Assembly: GCF_022230925.1 (NCBI RefSeq)
Contig: NZ_JAKKFH010000045.1
Location: 186,001 to 250,000 of the forward strand
DNA: 64,000 nucleotides
Origin: Micromonospora alfalfae
GTDB taxonomy: Bacteria; Actinomycetota; Actinomycetes; Mycobacteriales; Micromonosporaceae
Direction: 5' to 3'
The notes beneath the pieces were generated by a model. The model did not search any database and was not told where the DNA came from. It saw nothing but the letters and a program-made list of their open reading frames with translations. A program made the translations under genes and the position numbers. Below are positions 24,755-31,696 of the stretch, piece after piece (position 1 is the first letter of the stretch; every line of letters starts with the position of its first letter).

Positions 24755-26221
24755 TTACGGGGTGGCGCTGGCGTTTGCCGCTATCTCGGGGAGGTCGGCC
24801 GGGCCGGGGTCGGCGGCCGGGAGCGGGCTGGGGTTGTTCGCGGCGGCGCGCACGGCGGCGGCGACCGCCGGGGCGACCCGGGAGTCGAAGACACTCGGCA
24901 CGATCACCGTCGGGTTGATCTTCTCTTCGCCGACCACGTCGGCGATGGCACGGGCGGCCGCGATGGCCATCTCCTCGGTGAACTCCTCGGCGTGCGCGTC
25001 CAGCATGCCGCGGAACACCCCAGGGAACGCGAGCACGTTGTTGATCTGGTTCGGCTGGTCGGAACGGCCGGTGGCGACAACTGCGGCGTGCTTGCGCGCC
25101 TCGCGCGGGTCGACCTCCGGGTCCGGGTTCGCGAGGGCGAAGACGATCGAGTCCTTCGCCATCTGTGCGATGTCGTCGCCGGTGAGCAGGTTCGGCGCGC
25201 TGACCCCGATGAACACGTCGGCGCCACGGATCGCGCCGGGCAGGTCGCCGGAGTAGTTCTCCTTGTTGGTGTTCTCCGCCAGCCACTGCCACGCCGAGTT
25301 GAGCCCGGTGAGGCCGCGGTGCAGGGCGCCCTCCCGGTCGTACGCGATGATGTCGCCGACGCCCTGGCGCAGCAGCAGCTTCATGATCGCGGTGCCGGCC
25401 GCGCCGGCTCCGGAGACGACCACCCGGACGTCCTCGAGCCGCTTGCCCACCACCCGCAACGCGTTGGTCAGCGCGGCCAGCACGCAGATCGCGGTGCCGT
25501 GCTGATCGTCGTGGAAGACCGGGATGTCCAGCGCCTCGCGCAGCCGGGCCTCGATCTCGAAGCAGCGCGGCGCGGCGATGTCCTCCAGGTTGATGCCGCC
25601 GTAGGCCGGCGCGATGGCCTTGACGATCTGCACGATCTCGTCGGTGTCCTGGGTGTCGAGCACCACCGGCCAGGCGTCCACCCCGCCGAAGCGCTTGAAC
25701 AGCGCGGCCTTGCCCTCCATCACCGGCAGGGACGCGGCCGGGCCGAGGTTGCCCAGACCGAGCACCGCCGAGCCGTCGCTGACCACAGCGACCGTGTTGC
25801 GCTTGATGGTCAGTCGCCGGGCGTCGGCCGGGTTCTCGGCGATCGCCATGCAGACCCGGGCCACCCCCGGGGTATACGCGCGGGACAGTTCGTCGCGGTT
25901 GCGCAGCGCGACCTTCGAGGTCACCTCGATCTTGCCGCCCAGGTGCAGCAGGAACGTCCGGTCCGACACCTTGCGCACGTCCACGCCGTCCAGCGCGGTC
26001 AGCGCGTCGACCACCTGGTCGGCGTGGCCGGCGTCGGCGGTGTCGCAGGTCAGGTCGACGATCACGTGGGTCGGGTCCGAGTCCACCACGTCCAGCGCCG
26101 TGACGATCGCCCCGGCCTCGCCGACGGAGGTGGTGAGCCGGCCGATCGAGGAGGCGTCCGCGGTGACGGCGATCCGGATGGTGATCGAAAATCCGGCGCT
26201 GGGCAGTCGGGTGATGGCCAC
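24755..26221 (-). CDS. NAD(P)-dependent malic enzyme with N-terminal ACT domain
   Basis: The 488-aa enzyme oxidatively decarboxylates malate to pyruvate, linking the TCA cycle to pyruvate. Residues 1-90 form an ACT-like regulatory domain (ITIRIAVTADASSIGRL). The malic enzyme domains follow, with SRAYTPGVARVC, GNLGPAASLPVMEGKA, FHDDQHGTA and the Rossmann motif VVSGAGAAGTA. The GTG at 26221 has a GGAGGGA ribosome site, favouring it over a longer frame starting at 26308. The tail is Ala/Pro-rich. It is divergent from hflX with a gap of about 180 bp. Confidence 0.95.
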   Translation of the reverse strand: MAITRLPSAGFSITIRIAVTADASSIGRLTTSVGEAGAIVTALDVVDSDPTHVIVDLTCDTADAGHADQVVDALTALDGVDVRKVSDRTFLLHLGGKIEVTSKVALRNRDELSRAYTPGVARVCMAIAENPADARRLTIKRNTVAVVSDGSAVLGLGNLGPAASLPVMEGKAALFKRFGGVDAWPVVLDTQDTDEIVQIVKAIAPAYGGINLEDIAAPRCFEIEARLREALDIPVFHDDQHGTAICVLAALTNALRVVGKRLEDVRVVVSGAGAAGTAIMKLLLRQGVGDIIAYDREGALHRGLTGLNSAWQWLAENTNKENYSGDLPGAIRGADVFIGVSAPNLLTGDDIAQMAKDSIVFALANPDPEVDPREARKHAAVVATGRSDQPNQINNVLAFPGVFRGMLDAHAEEFTEEMAIAAARAIADVVGEEKINPTVIVPSVFDSRVAPAVAAAVRAAANNPSPLPAADPGPADLPEIAANASATP

Positions 26222-26404
26222 GGGATCCCTCCGTAACGGCTGTGCGGCCGATCGGCCGCCGCCCGCATTTCTACCGGGTTGTCGCGGCCGACCAGCATTC
26301 GCCCCCACTTTTGGCGACCTTCACCATGGGCATATAGCAGGTGCGTTCGGCGTTGTGTCATGTCAGGATTACGTTCTACTTATCAAAACGGACAGGAGAA
26401 CCGC

Positions 26405-27859
26405 TTGCGAGACCAGGAGAGCTTTGTCCCCGTCGAGGACGAGCTCGACGACGTCACCACCGGCGAGATGGATCTGTCGGAGCGGCAGTCCCTCCGACGC
26501 GTCCCGGGCCTGTCAACCGAGCTCACCGACGTCACCGAGGTGGAATACCGCCAGCTGCGGCTGGAGCGGGTCGTCCTGGTGGGCGTCTGGACCGAAGGCA
26601 CCGTCACCGACGCGGAAAATTCGCTGACCGAGCTCGCCGCGCTGGCCGAAACGGCCGGTTCGCAGGTGCTCGAAGGGCTCATCCAGCGTCGTACCCGACC
26701 CGACCCGGCCACGTACATCGGCCGTGGCAAGGTCGACGATCTGGGTGCTGTGGTGCTCTCCACCGGCGCCGACACGGTCATCTGTGACGGTGAGCTTTCC
26801 CCGTCGCAGCTGCGCAACCTGGAGCAGCGCACCAAGGTCAAGGTCGTCGACCGCACCGCGCTGATCCTCGACATCTTCGCCCAGCACGCCAAGAGCAAGG
26901 AAGGTAAGGCGCAGGTCGAGCTGGCCCAGCTCCAATACCTGCTGCCCCGACTGCGCGGTTGGGGTGAGACGCTCTCCCGGCAGACCGGTGGTTCCGGCCG
27001 GGGCGGCGGCGCCGGCGGCGGTGTGGGTGTTCGTGGCCCCGGTGAAACCAAGCTGGAGACCGACCGGCGGCGCATCCGTCACCGCATCTCCCGGCTGCGT
27101 CGCGAGATCAAGAGCATGAAGACGGTACGCGTCACCAAGCGCGCCCGGCGTTCCCGCAACGCCGTGCCCGCGGTCGCCATCGCCGGCTACACCAACGCCG
27201 GCAAGTCCAGCTTGCTCAACCGTCTGACCGGCGCGGGCGTGCTGGTGGAGAACGCGCTGTTCGCCACGCTGGACCCGACGACCCGCAAGGCCACCACCTC
27301 GGACGGGCGGCTCTACACCCTCTCCGACACGGTCGGCTTCGTCCGACACCTTCCGCACCAGATCGTCGAGGCGTTCCGCTCGACGCTGGAGGAGGTCGCG
27401 GAGGCCGATCTGGTGGTGCACGTCGTGGACGGCACCCACCCGGATCCGGAGGAGCAGGTCCGGGCGGTCCACGCGGTGCTTGCCGAGGTCAGCGCGGACC
27501 GGCTCCCCGAGCTGTTGGTGGTCAACAAGACCGACGCGGCCGACGAGGACACTCTGCTGCGGCTCAAGCGGCTCTGGCCGGACGCGATCTTCGTGTCCGC
27601 GTACTCCGGTCGGGGCATGGACGAGCTGCGCGCGGCGATCGAGGAGCGGCTGCCGAGCCCGGCCGTGGAGGTCCGGGTCGTGCTGCCGTACGACCGGGGT
27701 GACCTGGTCGCTCGGGCGCACCGCACGGGAGAGGTGCTCAGCACGTCGCACCTGCCGGAGGGGACTCTGCTGCACGTCCGCGTCGGTGCGGAGCTGGCGG
27801 CGGAGCTGACGGCCTTCGACGTGGAGCGGCAGGGGCAGGCGGCCGGCAGCCGGTCCTGA
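26405..27859 (+). CDS. hflX: Ribosome-associated GTPase HflX
   Basis: HflX binds the large ribosomal subunit and splits stalled ribosomes, for example during stress. The 484-aa protein has the HflX-specific N-terminal domain (EGLIQRRTRPDPATYIGRGK), the glycine-rich linker GGSGRGGGAGGGVGVRGPGE, a coiled hairpin, and a G domain with G1 GYTNAGKSSLL, G3 DTVGF and G4 NKTD. The TTG at 26405 is chosen because AGGAGA lies eight bases upstream and the frame further upstream has no ribosome site. The following gene begins 50 bp downstream on the same strand. Confidence 0.95.
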   Translation: MRDQESFVPVEDELDDVTTGEMDLSERQSLRRVPGLSTELTDVTEVEYRQLRLERVVLVGVWTEGTVTDAENSLTELAALAETAGSQVLEGLIQRRTRPDPATYIGRGKVDDLGAVVLSTGADTVICDGELSPSQLRNLEQRTKVKVVDRTALILDIFAQHAKSKEGKAQVELAQLQYLLPRLRGWGETLSRQTGGSGRGGGAGGGVGVRGPGETKLETDRRRIRHRISRLRREIKSMKTVRVTKRARRSRNAVPAVAIAGYTNAGKSSLLNRLTGAGVLVENALFATLDPTTRKATTSDGRLYTLSDTVGFVRHLPHQIVEAFRSTLEEVAEADLVVHVVDGTHPDPEEQVRAVHAVLAEVSADRLPELLVVNKTDAADEDTLLRLKRLWPDAIFVSAYSGRGMDELRAAIEERLPSPAVEVRVVLPYDRGDLVARAHRTGEVLSTSHLPEGTLLHVRVGAELAAELTAFDVERQGQAAGSRS

Positions 27860-27909
27860 GCGGCCACGGCGTCATCCACCGGAAACGCGCGGCATGCGAC
27901 ACTGGCCGA

Positions 27910-29730
27910 ATGCGCCGCGTTGTTTCCTCGGTCACGGTTGCCCTCGGCCTGCTCGGGGCAACCGTGGCGCTCGCCGGAGTCGCCGCAGCGGCTCCCGCCC
28001 CTGGGGCGTCCGGGCCGCCCGCCGCGAACCCTGGCCAGAAGCGATGCACGATCACCGACGAGCGCCTACGGGAGCTCTCCGGGTTGGTAGCCACCAAGAG
28101 TGGCTACATCGTCATCAACGACGGCACCGACGTCGCGGCGCGCAAGCGGGTGTTCTTCCTCGACAGCAAGTGCAAGATCTCGAAGGAGCCGGTCCACTAC
28201 TCGGGGCAGGGTCCGTTCGACACCGAGGATCTCGCCCTGTCCAAGGACGGCCGCACCCTCTGGATCGCCGACACCGGTGACAACCCCGACTCGAAGGAGC
28301 GCCGCAGCCGCGTCGCGCTCTGGTCGATGCCGGTCACCGGCTCCAAGCCGACGCTGCACCGGCTCTCCTACCCCGAGGCCAAGCCGCACGACGCTGAGGC
28401 GTTGCTCATCGGCGACGACGGGAAACCGCTGATCATCACCAAGGTGACCAGCGGCAAGGCGGAGATCTACACGCCGTCGGCGGCCCTCAAGAGCGGCGAC
28501 ACCGACCCGGTGCCGATGCGTAAGGCCGGCGAGCTCACGCTGCCGAAGACCCAGACGGAGAACACCCTCAACACGTTCGGCCGGATCGCCATCACCGGCG
28601 CGTCCCGGGCGCCGGACGGCTCCCGGGTGGTCCTGCGCACCTACGCGGACGCGTTCGAGTTCGACGTGACCGATGGCGACATCGTGGGCGCGCTCACCAC
28701 CGGCAAGCCGCGGGTGACGCCGCTGGCCGACCCGTTCGGCGAGGCCATCAGCTACACCTCGGACGGAAAGTCGTTCGTCACCGTCTCCGACGCGGGCCGG
28801 TTCACCGAGGACGAGCCGCTCGACATCCTCGGCTACACCCCGTCCACGTCGACAGCCGTGCCACTGGCCGCCGAGGACGGCGCCAAGCCGGCCGCCTCGA
28901 AGTCCTGGACCGCTGGGCTGAGCCTCGACGACATCACGTACCTGGTCGGGGCGGTCGGGCTGATCGGCCTGCTGCTGGTCGCCGCCGGGATCTTCGGCAT
29001 CGTTCGCGCGCGCCGCCGGCCGCCGACCGCTGACGCGTCCGACCTGTCGGATCCGGATGGTGAGCCGTTCGGCCCGCGCGGAAGCCGTGCCGTCGACGGC
29101 TTCCCGGCCGACGATGACCGCAGGGGTGGTGTCTACGGGGGCGCCGCGCCGGCCGGCGGCGCGGTCTACGGCGGCGGTGGGGGTCGTGGTGGCCCGGCCC
29201 CGGCGGGTGGTGCGGGTCGCGGTGGCCCGGCCCCGGCGGGTGGTGCGGGTCGCGGTGGCCCGGCCCCGGCGGGCGGTGCCGTGTACGGCGGTGCCCGCCG
29301 GCCGGCTCCGGCTGACGGTGGCTACGGTGCGCCGCGCCCGGACGGCGGCGGTGCTGGCGTTTACGGCGGCGGCGGTCGCCCCCCGGCCAGTGGTGGCGGT
29401 CGTCCCCCGGCCGATGGCGGTGGTCGTCCCCCGGCTGGCGGCGGTGGTCGTCCCCCGGCTGGCGGCGGTGGCCGTCCTCCGGCTGGCGGCGGTGGCCGTC
29501 CTCCGGCCGGTGGCGGTGGTCGTCCGCAGGGCGGCGGTGGCCGTCCTGGCGGTGGTGTGTACGGCGGCGACGGCGGTCAGCCTGGTCGGGCGGAGCCTCC
29601 CCGGCGCGGCGGGCAGGAGCCCGACTACCGGGGCCAGCGGCCCAGCCGGCGACGTGACGACGACTCGCCCGTCGACCCGTACGGGCAGTATCCCGGGGGC
29701 GGTCGCGGTCCCCGAGGCGACCGTTACTGA
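27910..29730 (+). CDS. Exported membrane-anchored beta-propeller-like protein with repetitive tail
   Basis: A 606-aa protein of unknown function. A signal peptide (RRVVSSVTVALGLLGATVAL, cleaved near AAAAPAP) precedes an extracellular domain of about 310 residues with repeated beta segments such as GRTLWIADTGDNPDS and DGKSFVTVSDAGRF, suggesting a beta-propeller. One membrane segment lies near residues 340-365 (YLVGAVGLIGLLLVAAGIFG), followed by RARRRPP, so the C-terminus is cytoplasmic. The tail of about 240 residues is low-complexity Gly/Pro/Arg, including three exact-type 11-residue and about eight 8-residue repeats. The tail recalls disordered regions of actinobacterial cell-envelope proteins; no enzymatic motif is seen. 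Confidence 0.85.
   Translation: MRRVVSSVTVALGLLGATVALAGVAAAAPAPGASGPPAANPGQKRCTITDERLRELSGLVATKSGYIVINDGTDVAARKRVFFLDSKCKISKEPVHYSGQGPFDTEDLALSKDGRTLWIADTGDNPDSKERRSRVALWSMPVTGSKPTLHRLSYPEAKPHDAEALLIGDDGKPLIITKVTSGKAEIYTPSAALKSGDTDPVPMRKAGELTLPKTQTENTLNTFGRIAITGASRAPDGSRVVLRTYADAFEFDVTDGDIVGALTTGKPRVTPLADPFGEAISYTSDGKSFVTVSDAGRFTEDEPLDILGYTPSTSTAVPLAAEDGAKPAASKSWTAGLSLDDITYLVGAVGLIGLLLVAAGIFGIVRARRRPPTADASDLSDPDGEPFGPRGSRAVDGFPADDDRRGGVYGGAAPAGGAVYGGGGGRGGPAPAGGAGRGGPAPAGGAGRGGPAPAGGAVYGGARRPAPADGGYGAPRPDGGGAGVYGGGGRPPASGGGRPPADGGGRPPAGGGGRPPAGGGGRPPAGGGGRPPAGGGGRPQGGGGRPGGGVYGGDGGQPGRAEPPRRGGQEPDYRGQRPSRRRDDDSPVDPYGQYPGGGRGPRGDRY
29182..29540. repeat. In-frame tandem repeats inside the membrane protein gene
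   Basis: Three 33-bp units (29182, 29215, 29248) encode GRGGPAPAGGA-type peptides. From about 29370 a run of roughly eight 24-bp units encodes GGGRPPA plus one variable residue. All unit lengths are multiples of three, so changes in copy number keep the frame. Confidence 0.9.
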
Positions 29731-29803
29731 TCGGACGCTGAGCCGCTCATTTGCCCTGACGAGCGGTGCGGGTGAGCGCCGTTGGCACCCACCCGCCGAT
29801 CGG

Positions 29804-30589
29804 TCAGATCCGGCGTAGCACCGCCACGACCCGGCCCATGATGGTGGCGTCGTCGCCGGGAATCGGGTCGAAGGCCGGGTTCTGCGGCATCAGCCAGACG
29901 TGCCCGTCGCGCCGCCGGTAGGTCTTCACTGTCGCCTCGCCGTCGAGCATGGCGGCCACGATCTCGCCGGAGTCGGCGGTCGGCTGCTGCCGGACGACCA
30001 CCCAGTCGCCGTCGCAGATCGCCGCGTCGAGCATCGAATCGCCCTTGACCTGGAGCATGAAGACCTCGCCCTCACCCACCAGCTCGCGGGGGAGCGGGAA
30101 GATGTCCTCCACGGCCTGCTCGGCGAGGATCGGCCCACCGGCGGCGATCCGACCGAGCATCGGCACGTACGCCGGGGTCGGCCGCTGTGCCCTCGACAGC
30201 TCGTCGTCGATCGCCTCGCTGGGGGCGCGCACGTCCACCGCGCGCGGCCGGTTCGGGTCGCGGCGCAGGAAGCCCTTCTTCTCCAACTCCTTGAGCTGGT
30301 AGGCGACGCTGGACGGCGACACCAGGCCGACCGCCTCGCCGATCTCGCGGACGCTCGGCGGGTAGCCGTGGCGCTCCACCCAGGTGCGGATGAACTCCAG
30401 GATGCGCCGTTGGCGGGCGGTCAGGTCGACTGTCGCCGGGTCGGGGAAGGTGCTGACCACCGGGGTGACCGGGCGCACGGCGGGCTGACCCGTCCGGCTG
30501 CGCGCGGCGCTGCGGCGTCGGGTGGCTGGCGGGCCCGCCTCGGTGATCTGCTGCGGGCTCTTCGGCCGGCTGGCCCGGTCCTCGGTCAC
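29804..30589 (-). CDS. lexA: SOS repressor LexA
   Basis: LexA represses DNA-damage genes and cleaves itself when stimulated by RecA filaments. The 261-aa protein has an extra basic N-terminus of about 45 residues, then a winged helix (RQRRILEFIRTWVERHG to SSVAYQLKELEKKGFLRR). The self-cleavage site Ala-Gly lies in RIAAGGPI. The catalytic Ser is in GDSMLDAAICDGD and the Lys in EATVKTYRR. The GTG at 30589 follows GGAGG. Two SOS-box-like sites lie 99-165 bp upstream, in keeping with autoregulation. Confidence 0.97.
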   Translation of the reverse strand: MTEDRASRPKSPQQITEAGPPATRRRSAARSRTGQPAVRPVTPVVSTFPDPATVDLTARQRRILEFIRTWVERHGYPPSVREIGEAVGLVSPSSVAYQLKELEKKGFLRRDPNRPRAVDVRAPSEAIDDELSRAQRPTPAYVPMLGRIAAGGPILAEQAVEDIFPLPRELVGEGEVFMLQVKGDSMLDAAICDGDWVVVRQQPTADSGEIVAAMLDGEATVKTYRRRDGHVWLMPQNPAFDPIPGDDATIMGRVVAVLRRI

Positions 30590-30687
30590 GTCCGTCCTCC
30601 CTGGTCGGCGCTGGGTGCCTCGTCGGCTCGTGGTGCGTGCGGTGGTGCCACGTTGTTCATGACCGTATAGGTGAGATCAGTCATTTT

Positions 30688-30701
30688 CAAACATCTGTAC
30701 G
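30688..30701. promoter_or_regulatory. Candidate LexA (SOS) box
   Basis: CAAACATCTGTACG matches 8 of the 10 fixed positions of the actinobacterial SOS box CGAAC-N4-GTTCG. It lies 99 bp upstream of lexA and 53 bp from a second match. Confidence 0.5.
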
Positions 30702-30740
30702 ACCTCTCACCGGCGTGTCGGGGTGAAAAAGCGCTCCGGT

Positions 30741-30754
30741 CGTACGGATGTTCT
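30741..30754. promoter_or_regulatory. Candidate LexA (SOS) box
   Basis: CGTACGGATGTTCT matches 8 of 10 fixed positions of CGAAC-N4-GTTCG. Together with the site at 30688 it forms an imperfect large inverted repeat in the lexA-nrdR gap. Confidence 0.5.
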
Positions 30755-30921
30755 GATAAATGGTACGTCAGGTAGCACTGGTGTTCGATCCTGGACCATT
30801 TTCCGGCCGTGTCCGGCCGGTTGGCCGGTAACCCGGGCGGCATCGTGACGTTGGGTCTTCGGGCGCTGTGCGGTGCGTGGGTGACCGGATGGTCCGTGAC
30901 GCGCCGGACACGCCGGCCAAC

Positions 30922-30950
30922 TTGACCCGGCTTCCGCAGCGACATACGGT
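30922..30950 (+). promoter_or_regulatory. Putative promoter of nrdR-nrdJ
   Basis: TTGACC and TACGGT are separated by exactly 17 bases, a good match to an actinomycete housekeeping promoter. It would give a leader of roughly 170 bases before nrdR. That leader shows no cobalamin-riboswitch B12 box. Confidence 0.55.
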
Positions 30951-30954
30951 CGAC

Positions 30955-30970
30955 CCCTAGATGTAGTAGT
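30955..30970. promoter_or_regulatory. Candidate NrdR box
   Basis: CCCTAGATGTAGTAGT contains the inverted repeat CTA-GATG-TAG and resembles actinobacterial NrdR boxes. It sits just downstream of the putative -10 element, where a bound repressor would block initiation. The expected second box was not found. Confidence 0.4.
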
Positions 30971-31128
30971 GACACGGGCGTAAGTTGCCTACAGGTTGGG
31001 TCTGACTACCGACCGCACTCCCGTAACGTCGATCACGGCGGCGTCATCCGAGGATGGCACCGTCGCGGTGAGTCGTGTCCGAGGGTGTCCGGAGTGCTCG
31101 CAGTTGATCATTATTAGGAGGTTGGCGA

Positions 31129-31629
31129 ATGCGGTGTCCGTACTGCCGGCACGCTGACTCCCGGGTGGTCGACTCGCGGGAGGCCGACGACGGCCAGCTC
31201 ATCCGACGGCGGCGGTCCTGCCCGGAGTGCGGCAAACGGTTCACCACCGTCGAGGAGGCGGTCCTCGCGGTCGTCAAGCGCAGCGGGGTGACCGAGCCGT
31301 TCAGTCGCACGAAGATCATCGGCGGGGTGCGTAAGGCGTGCCAGGGCCGGCCGGTGGACGACGACTCACTCGCGCTGCTCGCGCAGCGGGTGGAGGAGAC
31401 CGTCCGGGCCAAGGGGGCCGCCGAGATCCCCAGCCACGACGTGGGCCTGGCGATCCTGGGTCCGCTACGCGACCTGGACGAGATCGCCTACCTGCGGTTC
31501 GCCAGCGTCTACCGCTCGTTCGACTCGCTCGCCGACTTCGAGCGCGAGATCGAGACGTTGCGGGCCGCGGCGCAAGCGCGGGAGCAGGGCCGGGCCGGTG
31601 CGGTTGAGGCCGCCGGCCGTACCAGCTGA
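31129..31629 (+). CDS. nrdR: Transcriptional repressor NrdR
   Basis: NrdR represses ribonucleotide reductase genes in response to the ATP/dATP balance. The 166-aa protein begins with a four-Cys zinc ribbon (CPYC at 3-6 and CPEC in the second knuckle), followed by an ATP-cone domain (VVKRSGVTEPFSRTKIIGGV). The AGGAGG site is well placed before the ATG. The gene is followed by nrdJ after 67 bp, matching the usual actinobacterial pair. A candidate NrdR box lies at 30955, which suggests control of its own operon. Confidence 0.97.
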   Translation: MRCPYCRHADSRVVDSREADDGQLIRRRRSCPECGKRFTTVEEAVLAVVKRSGVTEPFSRTKIIGGVRKACQGRPVDDDSLALLAQRVEETVRAKGAAEIPSHDVGLAILGPLRDLDEIAYLRFASVYRSFDSLADFEREIETLRAAAQAREQGRAGAVEAAGRTS

Positions 31630-31696
31630 ATCTTCACAGTTTTTCAAGAGATTGGGACGCGCGGTGGGTGACCGCGCAGACGAGGGGGGCGACGGC

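Noticed and set aside
30779..30795. tRNA T-arm-like GTTCGATCC
   Set aside because: No acceptor, D or anticodon arms can be built around it.
30971..31128. Cobalamin riboswitch upstream of the B12-dependent reductase operon
   Set aside because: The leader is short and no B12 box could be recognised; NrdR-type control is a better fit.
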